Part shown: piece after piece, positions 15,995-24,360 of the stretch
Layout of the letters: every line of letters begins with the position of its first letter
How positions within the stretch are numbered: the stretch's first letter is position 1
DNA from: Miltoncostaea sp963771025
GTDB lineage: Bacteria; Actinomycetota; Thermoleophilia; Miltoncostaeales; Miltoncostaeaceae
DNA: 64,000 nucleotides
Reading direction: 5' to 3'
Assembly (NCBI GenBank): GCA_963771025.1
Contig: CAVYRL010000001.1
Location: 558,001-622,000 of the forward strand
Position numbers and translations under genes: made by a program
Notes under the pieces: generated by a model
Database searches by the model: none
What the model was told of the DNA's origin: nothing
Seen by the model: the letters and a program-made list of their open reading frames with translations, nothing else

Positions 15995-18529
15995 GTGCCG
16001 ACGAAACCTTCCGCCGGTCGCTTCGAGCCGTCCGAGGTCGAGCCGCGCTGGATCGAGGCCTGGCGCGAGGCCGGCGTCGGGCACGCCGACCCCTCGAGCG
16101 AGAAGCCGGCGTTCGCCATCGCGATGCCGCCCCCCAACGTCACGGGGGCGCTGCACATCGGCCACGCGCTCAACAACACCATCCAGGATGTGCTGATCCG
16201 CTCGCGTCGCATGGCCGGCGACGAGACGCTCTGGATCTGCGGCACCGACCACGCCGGCATCGCCACCCAGGCCGTGGTGGAGAAGAGCCTGGCGGCGCAG
16301 GGCCTCTCGCGCGCCGAGCTCGGCCGCGAGGAGTTCACCCGCCGCGTGTGGGAGTGGAAGGACGAGTACGGCGGCACGATCATCGGCCAGCTGCGGCGCC
16401 TCGGCTGCACGCTCGACTACGAGCGCGAGCGCTTCACGATGGACGATCGCTACGCCTCGGCCGTGCTCCACGTCTTCGTGGACCTGTACGAGAAGGGCTA
16501 CATCTACCGCGACCGGTACATGGTCAACTGGGATCCCGGTCTCGGCTCGGCCATCTCCGACCTGGAGGTCGAGGAGCGCGAGGTCACCGACATCCTCGTG
16601 AGCATCGCCTACCCGCTCACCGACGGCGGCGGCGAGGTGGTGGTCGCCACGGTGCGCCCCGAGACGATGCTCGGCGACACCGCCGTTGCCGTGAACCCGG
16701 GCGACGAGCGCTATCGCGACCTGATCGGCAGGAGCGTCACGCTGCCGCTGGTGGGCCGCGAGATCCCGATCGTGGGCGACGACCACGTCCAGACCGACTT
16801 CGGCACCGGCGCCCTCAAGGTGACGCCGGCCCACGACCCCAACGACTTCGAGATCGCGCGCCGGCACGACCTGCCGGCGGTCGGCGTGATCGGTGAGGAC
16901 GGCCGCATGACGGCCGAGGCCGGCGCGTACGCCGGGCTCACCCCGGCCGCGGCCTCGGAGCGGGTGGTCACCGACCTCCGGGCGCAGGGCCTGATCCGCG
17001 CCGAGGAGGCCTACACGCACACGGTGCCCTTCTCGCACCGCTCGGGCGCGCGCGTCGAGCCGCTGGTCTCGCTGCAGTGGTTCTGCGACATGACCCGCCT
17101 CGCCGCTCCGGCGATCGCCGCCGTCGAGCAGGGGCGGGTGCGCTTCACGCCGCCCAAGTGGGGCGAGGTCTACCTCAACTGGATGCGCGAGATCCGGCCG
17201 TGGTGCGTCAGCCGCCAGCTCTGGTGGGGCCACCAGCTGCCGGTCTGGTACCGCGGCGACGAGGTGTATGTGGCCCGCGAGGCGCCCGAGGGCGAGGGCT
17301 GGGTGCGCGACGAGGACGTGCTCGACACCTGGTTCAGCTCGGCGCTGTGGCCCTTCGCCACGCTCGGCTGGCCCGACACGACCCCCGAGCTGCAGAAGTT
17401 CTACCCCACCCAGGTGCTCTCGACGGCCCGGGACATCATCTTCCTGTGGGTGGCCCGCATGGTGATGATGGGCGTCGAGTACATGGGCGCCGAGCCCTTC
17501 TCCGACGTCTACATCCACTCGGTGGTGCAGGCCGCCGACGGCCGGCGCATGAGCAAGTCGCTCGGCACGGGCATCGACCCGATCGAGCAGATCGACCAGA
17601 ACGGCGCCGACGCGCTGCGCTTCGGCCTGCTGATGATGTCGAGCACGCAGGACGTGCGCTTCAGCGCCGACCGCATCGATCAGGGCCGCCAGCTGGTCAC
17701 CAAGCTCTGGAACGCGTCGCGTCTGGTGGTCGATCGCGGGGGTAGGGCGGGCATCGCCGCGCCCGAGCCGGTCACGCTCGCCGACCGCTGGATCGTCTCG
17801 CGCGTGGCGGCCGCCGTGGAGCAGTCGACGACCCAGATCGCGGGATTCCAGCTCTCGCAGCTGGCCGACTCGGTCTACCACCTGGTCTTCGACGACTACT
17901 GCGACTGGTACCTCGAGCTGCTGAAGGCCGGCGAGGCGACGCCCGAGGTGGCCGGCCACGCCCTCGAGCAGCTGCTCGCCCTCGCCCACCCGCTGATGCC
18001 CTTCGTCACCGAGGAGTGCTGGTCCCGGCTGCCCGGCTCGCGCGGCCTGCTGGCCACCCACGCGTTGCCGGTCGCCCCCGGCGCCGTCGACCCCGAGGCC
18101 GAGGAGGAGATCGCCGCGGTGCAGGAGGTCGTGACCGCGCTGCGGGTCTATCGCTCGCGCCGGGGGCTGCCGCCGCGCACCCCGCTGGTCATGGATCCCG
18201 CGCCGCATCCGTCGGTGGCCGCCCTCGACGCCGTCGCCGCGGCGCCCGAGCAGGTGCGCGCCACCCTCGCCACCACCCTGCTGGCCGACGGCCGCTCCAT
18301 CCTGCTCGGCCCGGCGGCCGAGGCGGTGGACCCCGAGGTCGAGCGCGAGCGCCTGCGCGAGGAGCTCGCCGCCGTGGAGAGCGAGCTGGAGCGGGCCACG
18401 CGCAAGCTCGAGGACGCGCGCTTCGTGGAGCGCGCTCCCGCGCACCTGGTGGACGGCGAGCGCGAGAAGGCGGCGCGCTACGCCGCCGAGCGCGAGGCTC
18501 TCGGCTCGCGCATCGCCGCTCTGGGCTGA
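15995..18529 (+). CDS. valS: valyl-tRNA synthetase
   Basis: An 844-residue class I synthetase. The HIGH motif is in NVTGALHIGHALN near residue 54 and the KMSKS motif appears as RRMSKSLG near 520. The CP1 editing domain lies between (ETMLGDTAVAVNP; GTGALKVTPAHDPND). The anticodon-binding helical domain follows and the end (about 770-844) is the coiled-coil arm typical of ValS (LREELAAVESELERATRKL). GTG 15995 lies 23 bases after clpX. The stop overlaps folC (TGATG). Confidence 0.97.
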   Translation: MPTKPSAGRFEPSEVEPRWIEAWREAGVGHADPSSEKPAFAIAMPPPNVTGALHIGHALNNTIQDVLIRSRRMAGDETLWICGTDHAGIATQAVVEKSLAAQGLSRAELGREEFTRRVWEWKDEYGGTIIGQLRRLGCTLDYERERFTMDDRYASAVLHVFVDLYEKGYIYRDRYMVNWDPGLGSAISDLEVEEREVTDILVSIAYPLTDGGGEVVVATVRPETMLGDTAVAVNPGDERYRDLIGRSVTLPLVGREIPIVGDDHVQTDFGTGALKVTPAHDPNDFEIARRHDLPAVGVIGEDGRMTAEAGAYAGLTPAAASERVVTDLRAQGLIRAEEAYTHTVPFSHRSGARVEPLVSLQWFCDMTRLAAPAIAAVEQGRVRFTPPKWGEVYLNWMREIRPWCVSRQLWWGHQLPVWYRGDEVYVAREAPEGEGWVRDEDVLDTWFSSALWPFATLGWPDTTPELQKFYPTQVLSTARDIIFLWVARMVMMGVEYMGAEPFSDVYIHSVVQAADGRRMSKSLGTGIDPIEQIDQNGADALRFGLLMMSSTQDVRFSADRIDQGRQLVTKLWNASRLVVDRGGRAGIAAPEPVTLADRWIVSRVAAAVEQSTTQIAGFQLSQLADSVYHLVFDDYCDWYLELLKAGEATPEVAGHALEQLLALAHPLMPFVTEECWSRLPGSRGLLATHALPVAPGAVDPEAEEEIAAVQEVVTALRVYRSRRGLPPRTPLVMDPAPHPSVAALDAVAAAPEQVRATLATTLLADGRSILLGPAAEAVDPEVERERLREELAAVESELERATRKLEDARFVERAPAHLVDGEREKAARYAAEREALGSRIAALG

Positions 18530-19872
18530 TGACGGACCCGGCGACCCGCGACTGGATCGCGGGGCTCGAGATCCTGGGCATGCGCTTCGGCCTGGAGCGC
18601 ATGAAGGCCCTGCTGGAGGCGCTGGGCCACCCCGAGCGCTGCGCCCCGGCGCTCCACATCGTCGGCACCAACGGCAAGTCGTCCACCGCCTGTCTGGCCG
18701 CCGAGGCGCTGGCGAGCCAGGGGCGGCGGGTGGGCACGTACCTCTCACCCCATGTCACCGACTGGACCGAGCGCGTCCAGATCGACGGTCGGCCGATCGG
18801 CGAGGCCGGGTTCACCGCGGCGATCGACGCGGTGCGCGCGGCGGGGGACGCGCTCGACCTGCCCGACGGCGACGCCGTGACCCAGTTCGAGGCGCTCACC
18901 GCCGCGGCGTTCTGGGCCTTCCGGGCGGCCGCGGTGGACGCGATGGTCGTCGAGGCCGGGCTCGGGGGGCGCTACGACGCGACCAACGTGCTCCAGCCCG
19001 ATGCCGTGGTGGCGCTCACCAACATCGCGCTCGAGCACACCGAGCTGCTGGGTGTCACCGAGGAGGCGATCGCGCCCGAGAAGCTCGCCGTCGCCGCCGA
19101 CGGGGCGCGTCGCCTGGTGGTCGGTCCGCTCAGCGCGGCCGCCCGGCGCGCCGTGGACGCCGAGTGCGTCCGGCGCGACCTGCATCCCCTCGACTACGGC
19201 GACGGGCTGACGGCCTCTGACACCCCTGACGGCGTTGACATCGTGACGCCGCGGGCCCGGTACGACCGGCTGCCCCTCGCGCTCAACGGCGGGTACCAGC
19301 GCGACAACCTGGCCGTTGCGGTCGCCGCGACCGAGATGCTCCTCGACGCGCCGCTCGACGTCGTCCCCCTGCGGCCGGCCATCGCCGCCGTGCGCGTCCC
19401 GGGGCGTCTCGAGGTGTTCCCGGGCGCCCCCGCCCTCGTGCTCGACGGCGCCCACAACCCGGCGGGCATGGACGCGATGGTCGCCGCGCTGCCGTCGGTG
19501 ATGGCCGGGCGCCACCCGGCCGTGGCCGTGGTGTCGGTGCTGGGCGACAAGGATGCCGGCGCGATGGTCGCGGCCCTCGGCGGGGCGGTCAACACGGTCA
19601 TCGCGACCCGCTCGAGCCACGCCCGCGCCGTCGACGCCGACGACCTGGCGGCGCTCGTGCGGGCATCCGGCGGCACGGGGCGCGCGGTGGCCGACCCCGG
19701 CGCGGCGCTGGCCGCGGCGCGGCGGGAGGCGGGCCGCGACGGGGTCGTGGTGGTGGCCGGTTCCCTGTACCTGCTGGCCGATCTGCGCCCCCGGATCCTC
19801 GCGGGCGCCCAGAACCCCCCTGCTACACTCGCGCGCGTCCTGGGGGGGAACGCGCCAACCGAGGCGAACTAG
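18529..19872 (+). CDS. folC: folylpolyglutamate synthase / dihydrofolate synthase
   Basis: A 447-residue Mur-ligase-like enzyme. The P-loop is IVGTNGKSSTA near residue 43, followed by SPHVTDWTERVQI, the substrate region EAGLGGRYDATNVL and the C-terminal domain motif LDGAHNPAGMDAM. It adds glutamates to folates. ATG 18529 overlaps the valS stop, giving translational coupling; valS-folC adjacency is a conserved actinobacterial pairing. Length and motif order are normal. Confidence 0.95.
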   Translation: MTDPATRDWIAGLEILGMRFGLERMKALLEALGHPERCAPALHIVGTNGKSSTACLAAEALASQGRRVGTYLSPHVTDWTERVQIDGRPIGEAGFTAAIDAVRAAGDALDLPDGDAVTQFEALTAAAFWAFRAAAVDAMVVEAGLGGRYDATNVLQPDAVVALTNIALEHTELLGVTEEAIAPEKLAVAADGARRLVVGPLSAAARRAVDAECVRRDLHPLDYGDGLTASDTPDGVDIVTPRARYDRLPLALNGGYQRDNLAVAVAATEMLLDAPLDVVPLRPAIAAVRVPGRLEVFPGAPALVLDGAHNPAGMDAMVAALPSVMAGRHPAVAVVSVLGDKDAGAMVAALGGAVNTVIATRSSHARAVDADDLAALVRASGGTGRAVADPGAALAAARREAGRDGVVVVAGSLYLLADLRPRILAGAQNPPATLARVLGGNAPTEAN

Positions 19873-19895
19873 GCCGTTATGCGAAAGGCGTCATC

Positions 19896-20573
19896 GTGAT
19901 CTCGTTCCTCGCGGCTCAGGCTTCGGGCACGACCACCAACAGTTCCGACCCCTTCGAGTCGGTATCGAATTTCTTCGACTCCGGCGCATGGACGCTCACG
20001 AGCTTCCTGCTGAAGGTGTTCGTCGTCCTGCTGTGGCTGGCGCTGATCTACTGGACCTTCCGCGACGCGCAGCGGCGTATCGAATCGCCCTCGTTCGTGG
20101 CCCTCTCCGTGGCGCTGTCGGTGGTCATCCCGTTCCTGGGCTCGATCATCTACCTCATCGTGCGTCCCCCCGAGTACCTCGACGAGGCGCGCGAGCGCGA
20201 GCTGGAGCTGCTCGCGCTGGAGCAGCGCCTGGGCGAGCTCGGCGACGCCGAGGGCCAGGAGATCGTGGGCAAGATCCTCGCCCGCGAGGGCCTCGCCTCG
20301 GATCCCGGCAACCTGCAGCGCACGCTGCGCCAGGCCGGCGTCGCGTCCACCGACGACGTGCGCGACATCGACCAGCGGCTCACGGAGCTCGAGTTCCGGA
20401 TGCGCCTCTTCGACCGCGCCACGATCCCCACGGACGACCCGACCAGCGTCAACAACAGCGAGCGCGCCCGCAAGGCGCGCGAGCTGCCCGAGAGCACCGG
20501 CGGCGGCGGCGGCGACACCGGTCGCGGCTCCCGCTGGAGACGACCCCGAAGTGACCAGGAGTCCTATGAGTGA
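19896..20573 (+). CDS. predicted membrane protein with charged coiled-coil tail (unknown function)
   Basis: A 225-residue protein that I do not recognise. Two hydrophobic segments lie near residues 36-56 (LLKVFVVLLWLALIYW) and 68-90 (VALSVALSVVIPFLGSIIYLI), resembling the two-helix N-terminal module of phospholipase D-like membrane proteins. A long acidic/basic helical region (EARERELELLALEQRLGEL) and a low-complexity Gly/Arg tail follow. It occupies the slot between folC and ndk, where many actinobacteria carry a small membrane protein. The start is GTG 19896 after GCGAAAGGCG. The stop overlaps the ndk start by eight bases, so the two are translationally coupled. Confidence 0.8.
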   Translation: MISFLAAQASGTTTNSSDPFESVSNFFDSGAWTLTSFLLKVFVVLLWLALIYWTFRDAQRRIESPSFVALSVALSVVIPFLGSIIYLIVRPPEYLDEARERELELLALEQRLGELGDAEGQEIVGKILAREGLASDPGNLQRTLRQAGVASTDDVRDIDQRLTELEFRMRLFDRATIPTDDPTSVNNSERARKARELPESTGGGGGDTGRGSRWRRPRSDQESYE

Positions 20574-20976
20574 GCGATCGTTCGTGATGGTCAAGCCCGA
20601 CGGCGTGGCCGCCGGCCTCACCGGTGAGATCATCTCCCGTATCGAGCGCCGCGGGCTCGGGATCGTGGCGCTGCGCAAGGTGGTGCTGCTCGAGGCCGTC
20701 GCGCAGGAGCACTACGGCGAGCACCGCGAACGGCCGTTCTTCGGTGAGCTCGTCACGTTCATCATCTCGGGCCCGGTGGTGCAGATGGCCGTCGAGGGCG
20801 AGGGCGCCATCGTCGCGCTGCGCACCCTGATCGGCCCCACCAACCCCCTCGACGCCGCCCCGGGCACCATCCGCGGCGACTTCGCCCTCGAGGTCGGGCA
20901 GAACGTGATCCACGGCTCCGACGGGCTCGAGTCGGCCGCCCGCGAGCTGGCGCTGCACTTCCCCGAGCTGGGGTGA
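20566..20976 (+). CDS. ndk: nucleoside diphosphate kinase
   Basis: A 136-residue Ndk. The phosphorylated His is His116 in NVIHGSDG; MVKPDGVAAG and RERPFFGELV are the other hallmarks. It transfers phosphate between NTPs and NDPs. ATG 20566 is preceded by CCAGGAGTCCT. It overlaps the upstream membrane-protein gene by eight bases and the maf start by four (GTGA). Family length is normal. Confidence 0.97.
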   Translation: MSERSFVMVKPDGVAAGLTGEIISRIERRGLGIVALRKVVLLEAVAQEHYGEHRERPFFGELVTFIISGPVVQMAVEGEGAIVALRTLIGPTNPLDAAPGTIRGDFALEVGQNVIHGSDGLESAARELALHFPELG

Positions 20977-21548
20977 TCCTGCTCGCGTCGCGCTCGCCGC
21001 AGCGGCGGGCGTTGCTGGGAGCGCTCGGGGTGGAGTTCAGGGTCGTGGCCTCCCAGGTCGAGGAGGGTGTCGATCCGCTCGCCAACGCCCGCGCCAAGGC
21101 GCATGACGCCGCGGCGCGCGCGGGCGTCCCCGCCGGCGGGGCGGTGCTCGGCGCCGACACCGAGGTCCTCCTGGACGGCGCCGTCCTGGGCAAGCCGGCC
21201 GACGCCGCCGAGGCCCTCGCGATGCTCCGGAGCCTCTCGGGCCGGGCGCACGTCGTGCGCACCGCGGTGTGCCTGGTGACCGGCGACGGCGAGCACGACG
21301 TCGTCGACGACGCGCGGGTGACCTTCCGCCTGCTCTCCGAGGACGCGATGCGCTGGTACGTGGCGACGGGGGAGTGGCGCGACCGGGCGGGCGGCTACGC
21401 CATCCAGGGCTCCGGCGCGACGCTGGTGGAGAGCATCGAGGGCGACCACTCGACCATCGTCGGCCTCCCGGTCGGCGCGCTGGCGGAGGCGTTCGAGCAG
21501 ACGGGCCTCGCGCCCTGGGCAACGGACACAGCAGGGGAGGGACGATGA
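20973..21548 (+). CDS. maf: Maf-like nucleotide pyrophosphatase
   Basis: A 191-residue Maf protein. The SxxR nucleotide-binding motif (ASRSPQRRALL) stands at the N-terminus, followed by GADTEVLLDG, the conserved KPADAAEA, and GYAIQGSGATLVESIEGD. Maf enzymes hydrolyse non-canonical or canonical NTPs and are linked to septum control in some bacteria. GTG 20973 overlaps the ndk stop. The gene overlaps the next small ORF by four bases. Confidence 0.94.
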   Translation: MILLASRSPQRRALLGALGVEFRVVASQVEEGVDPLANARAKAHDAAARAGVPAGGAVLGADTEVLLDGAVLGKPADAAEALAMLRSLSGRAHVVRTAVCLVTGDGEHDVVDDARVTFRLLSEDAMRWYVATGEWRDRAGGYAIQGSGATLVESIEGDHSTIVGLPVGALAEAFEQTGLAPWATDTAGEGR

Positions 21549-21799
21549 GCGACAAGCAGTACGCGATCATCCACGAGGCCGACGGCGACACCATCTGGCG
21601 CTGGCAGACCGGCCGCAAGGCCCGGTTCGTGGAGTACGGCGGGTACCACAAGGCCAAGGAACTGGCCGACGCGGCGGGCTCCATCCTGGCCCTGTGGGGA
21701 TCCCAATACGGCCAGCGAGGGGTGCCTGGGGACGCCAGCGAGGCCGACATCCAGGCCGCCGTGGACTACGCCGTGGAGCGGCGGGGAGAGCACTCCTAG
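21545..21799 (+). CDS. small soluble protein of unknown function (84 aa)
   Basis: An 84-residue protein, MSDKQYAIIHEADGDTIWRW onward, that I do not recognise. It is aromatic-rich at the N-terminus and acidic at the C-terminus, with no membrane segment or Cys. ATG 21545 follows GGGGAGGGACG and overlaps the maf stop (ATGA), so it is translated with maf and ndk. The strong ribosome site and coupling argue it is real. It ends eight bases before the first palindromic repeat copy. Confidence 0.75.
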   Translation: MSDKQYAIIHEADGDTIWRWQTGRKARFVEYGGYHKAKELADAAGSILALWGSQYGQRGVPGDASEADIQAAVDYAVERRGEHS

Positions 21800-21806
21800 A
21801 GGGTGG

Positions 21807-21870
21807 TGCGCCAAATGGCGTTGACGCGAATGCCAAATGGCGCATCCCCATGGCGGAGACGTTCTCGGCG
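21807..21870. repeat. palindromic intergenic repeat, copy 1
   Basis: Core 21807-21844: TGCGCCAAATGGC, an 11-base spacer, then GCCAAATGGCGCA, an inverted repeat in which each arm is itself a near-palindrome (GCCAAATGGC). It is followed by CATCCCCATGGCGGAG and a run to GTTCTCGGCG that also follows copy 3. It directly follows the 84-aa gene, and the start of the lipoprotein frame falls inside the right arm. Confidence 0.75.
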
Positions 21871-22631
21871 CGCCACTGCCCTGGTGGCCGTCCTTGTCGC
21901 GGCCCTCTTCGCCGCGGCGTGCGGTGGGGGAGGCGGCGGCGACGGAGACCGCTTCGGCGACCGTGGCGTCGGTGGTGGTCCCCGACCTCGTCGGCCTGAG
22001 GGCGGACCAGGCCGCCGCGCGGATCTGCGCCGCCGGTCTGGCGCCGGGAACGCCCGAGGTCATCCCCGGGCGTGAGACGAACCTGACGGTCGCTCAGATC
22101 AATCGCCGGATCCGGGTCGTCTCCTCGACGCCGGCCGCCGGGGCGGCGGTGGCCCCCCGCACCCGCGTCTCCGTGACCCTCAGGAGCCCCTCCGCCGGTG
22201 TCTCCGTGGCCCTGGTCCAGTCCTGCGACGCCGTCGCGGCGCCCGCGCCGTGGACCATCGACCTGGCCGACGTCGAGCTGGGCCCCACGGGCATCGGCAT
22301 GGCGCTCCACCCCACGAGGGCGCCGATCGCCATCTCCGTCGACTCCGACGCGCCGCTCGAGGTCTGTCCGGCCGGCGCGGCGGGGGAGCCGACCGCGCCG
22401 GGACTCTCCTCGTGGGGTCGCCGCTGGACGGCCTGCCGGGCGCTCGGGCCCGACACCGTCCTGCTGCCCGCGACCGACGGCCGCTCCCACGTGGGCATCC
22501 GGATCCTCACCGCCACCCGCGCCCCGGGCAGCGTCGCCCACCTCCGGGTCAGGTGGCGCTGTCAGGACACGCACTTCCGGGTGAGCGATCCCGCCGGTCG
22601 CACGCCGAGGCCGGTTCCTCGCTGCGATTGA
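21830..22631 (+). pseudogene. PASTA-domain lipoprotein, frame broken near 21930
   Basis: The first frame (ATG 21830) gives MPNGASPWRRRSRRATALVA and a hydrophobic run ending in the lipobox LFAAAC|G, a classic lipoprotein signal. The frame then shifts in the G-rich run around 21922-21934 into a second frame that encodes one PASTA-like domain (VVVPDLVGLRADQAAARICA to RTRVSVTLR) and a ~120-residue C-terminal domain with four Cys, ending at 22631. Neither frame alone makes a sensible protein, so a one-base indel is inferred, either a sequence error in the G tract or a true lesion. PASTA domains bind muropeptides, so an envelope role is likely if intact. It is flanked by repeat copies 1 and 2. Confidence 0.65.
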
Positions 22632-22677
22632 GGGCTGCGCCAATTGGCATCGCGTGACATGCCAAGTGGCGCAGCCC
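22632..22677. repeat. palindromic intergenic repeat, copy 2
   Basis: The longest copy: GGGCTGCGCCAATTGGCA, ten bases, then TGCCAAGTGGCGCAGCCC. The two 18-base arms match at 17 positions. It starts at the stop of the lipoprotein frame and could also act as a transcription terminator between that gene and the convergent cupin gene. It lacks the downstream tail shared by copies 1 and 3. Confidence 0.8.
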
Positions 22678-22719
22678 CCCGAAGGCCCGTGACCAGGCCG
22701 ATCCCCCCGCCGGTGACGC

Positions 22720-23151
22720 TCAGGCCGGCGCGGGTGCGGCTGCCCCCTGGACGGCAACCGAGACGCCGATGGGCTGGAGGGGCTCCTCGAAGGTCGAGGT
22801 GACCTCCGACTCCGAGAAGAAGCCCACGATCTTGAGGGTCCGGTCCCCGATGTTGCTGACCCCGTGCGGCACCATCGCGGGGATCACCGCGAGATCTCCC
22901 GCCGCGATCCGTCCGCGCTCGTCGCCGACGCGGGCCTCGGCCTCGCCCTCGACCACGAAGAGGATCTCCTCCGCGCTGTCGGTGTGGGTGGGCAGGTGGT
23001 CGCCCGGCGCGAGCTCGAAGTAGACGACGGCGGTGTCGCTCGAGCCCTCCGCCCGGTTGATGGGGAAGTTGAAGCGCACCCGCCCTCGCTCGGGGTCGCT
23101 GTCGACCCAGACCTGCATCAGATCGAGATCGGCGGTCCTGGCAGTGAGCAT
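22720..23151 (-). CDS. cupin domain protein
   Basis: A 143-residue single-domain cupin. Motif 1 is GDHLPTHTDSAEEILFVVEGEAE and motif 2 is PAMVPHGVSNIGDR, giving His, His, Glu and His metal ligands. Small cupins act as dioxygenases, isomerases or sensors; the substrate cannot be deduced. It is divergent from the TetR regulator with a shared 88-base promoter region that holds dyads, so it is the likely target of that regulator. The start is ATG 23151. Confidence 0.85.
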   Translation of the reverse strand: MLTARTADLDLMQVWVDSDPERGRVRFNFPINRAEGSSDTAVVYFELAPGDHLPTHTDSAEEILFVVEGEAEARVGDERGRIAAGDLAVIPAMVPHGVSNIGDRTLKIVGFFSESEVTSTFEEPLQPIGVSVAVQGAAAPAPA

Positions 23152-23162
23152 GTCCGGCTCCT

Positions 23163-23202
23163 TTTCATAGTGCAGCAGTGTACGATGAAAGTGACGCTAC
23201 AC
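23163..23202. promoter_or_regulatory. overlapping dyads between cupin and TetR genes (candidate operator)
   Basis: TTTCAT (23163-23168) and ATGAAA (23185-23190) frame an imperfect inverted repeat (10 of 14 matching in each half). GTGTA (23178-23182) and TACAC (23198-23202) frame a second. Both lie in the divergent promoter region and fit a TetR-type autoregulatory operator; inference from symmetry and position. Confidence 0.5.
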
Positions 23203-23239
23203 GCGCCCACCCCGACCTGTCAATATTGGTTGCACACCT

Positions 23240-23857
23240 ATGGATGATGAAATGCCCCCCAAGCGGAAGTACGAGCTCAAGCGGCGCGCGGACGAGATGG
23301 CCGAGACGCGCCGGCGGATCACCGAGGCGGCCGTCGAGCTGCACGGAACGGTCGGACCTGCCCGCACCACGGTGAGCGCGATCGCCGGCCGGGCGGGCGT
23401 GCAGCGCCACACGGTCCACCGTCACTTCCCCGACGACGCGGCGCTGTTCGGAGCGTGCTCGGCCCATTTCGCGGCGGCCAACCCCCCGCCCGACGCGGCG
23501 GCCTGGAGCGAGATCGGCGATCCGGACCTGCGGCTGGCGCGGGCCCTCGACGACCTCTACGCCTTCTACGAGCGCACCGCGCCGATGCTCGCCAACGTCT
23601 TCCGGGATCTCGACATGGTCAACGCCCTGCGGCCGACGATCGTGCCGCTGCAAGGTTTCTGGGCCGACGGGGTCGAGATCCTGGCCGTCGGCAGGCCCGC
23701 GCGCGGCCGGCGACGCCGCATGCTCGACGCCGCGCTCGGCCACGCCCTCGACTTCCGCACCTGGCACGCGCTCGTCACCGACGGCCGGGTCACCCGGGCC
23801 GAGGCGATCGAGCTGATGAGGGGCCTCGTCGACGCCGCCGCCCCCGCCTCGTCCTAG
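23240..23857 (+). CDS. TetR/AcrR-family transcriptional regulator
   Basis: A 205-residue regulator. The N-terminal HTH spans about 22-70 (RRITEAAVELHG, TTVSAIAGRAGVQRHTVHRHF), the recognition helix being VQRHTVHRHF. The C-terminal helical domain is the variable ligand-binding part. It is divergent from the cupin gene and probably represses it and itself. ATG 23240 is used; ATG 23252 (MPPKRKYE) is a close alternative. Its stop is followed five bases later by repeat copy 3. Confidence 0.88.
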   Translation: MDDEMPPKRKYELKRRADEMAETRRRITEAAVELHGTVGPARTTVSAIAGRAGVQRHTVHRHFPDDAALFGACSAHFAAANPPPDAAAWSEIGDPDLRLARALDDLYAFYERTAPMLANVFRDLDMVNALRPTIVPLQGFWADGVEILAVGRPARGRRRRMLDAALGHALDFRTWHALVTDGRVTRAEAIELMRGLVDAAAPASS

Positions 23858-23861
23858 GGCC

Positions 23862-23925
23862 TGCGCCAATTGGCATCGTCGCTCACGCCAAGTGGCACAT
23901 CCCCATCGCGGAGCCGTTCTCGGGC
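23862..23925. repeat. palindromic intergenic repeat, copy 3
   Basis: Core 23862-23899: TGCGCCAATTGGC, spacer, then GCCAAGTGGCACA, followed by CATCCCCATCGCGGAG and GTTCTCGGGC, the same tail as copy 1 with a few changes. It closes the cupin-TetR unit on its right side. Confidence 0.75.
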
Positions 23926-23943
23926 CCGGGGACCCGCAGTCGC

Positions 23944-24162
23944 TCAGAAGAGGGGCGGGTACCGCTCCAGGATGTCCTGGTGCCGGCGGGCACGCTCGCG
24001 TTCGGCCACGACCGACTCGTCGCCGGCCTCCTCCTTGAGGCGGCGGAGGGTGGCCAGGATCTGACGACGTCGCTCTTCGCGGACCCGTTCCTCCTGCTCG
24101 GCGCGGCGGGCGGCACGGCGATATGAGCTGTTGTCGTCGGCGAACAGGGGCGGCGACGGCAT
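23944..24162 (-). CDS. small charged coiled-coil protein (72 aa), hypothetical
   Basis: A 72-residue product, MPSPPLFADDNSSYRRAARR onward, dominated by Arg/Glu heptad-like stretches (EEERVREERRRQILATLRRL style) that predict a single long coiled coil. No Cys, membrane span or known motif is visible. The start ATG 24162 lacks a clear ribosome site. It lies alone between repeat copy 3 and the mre promoter. Composition looks like a real soluble protein rather than an antisense shadow, but expression is unproven. Confidence 0.5.
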   Translation of the reverse strand: MPSPPLFADDNSSYRRAARRAEQEERVREERRRQILATLRRLKEEAGDESVVAERERARRHQDILERYPPLF

Positions 24163-24297
24163 CCGACAAAGGTAGCGGACGGGCAGATGTCCCCGATGCC
24201 CGGCCCGTCACGACTGGCGAAGGGCCTTTCAGGGGGATACGGTAGCCGCCAACCGGGTGGGGGAGCCACCAGTGTGTCCGGCTCGCGGTCCGTCGAG

Positions 24298-24303
24298 TAG
24301 AAT
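24298..24303 (+). promoter_or_regulatory. candidate -10 box of the mre operon
   Basis: TAGAAT stands about 58 bases before the mreB start in an otherwise non-coding gap. No good -35 match lies 17 bases upstream. It is the best promoter-like element for the mreBCD-mrdA-rodA operon; inference from position and sequence. Confidence 0.4.
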
Positions 24304-24360
24304 GCCGCGCCTTGCAGGATCCTTCGCGGCCGTTGACCGCCACATCAGGGGGAGGCACCA

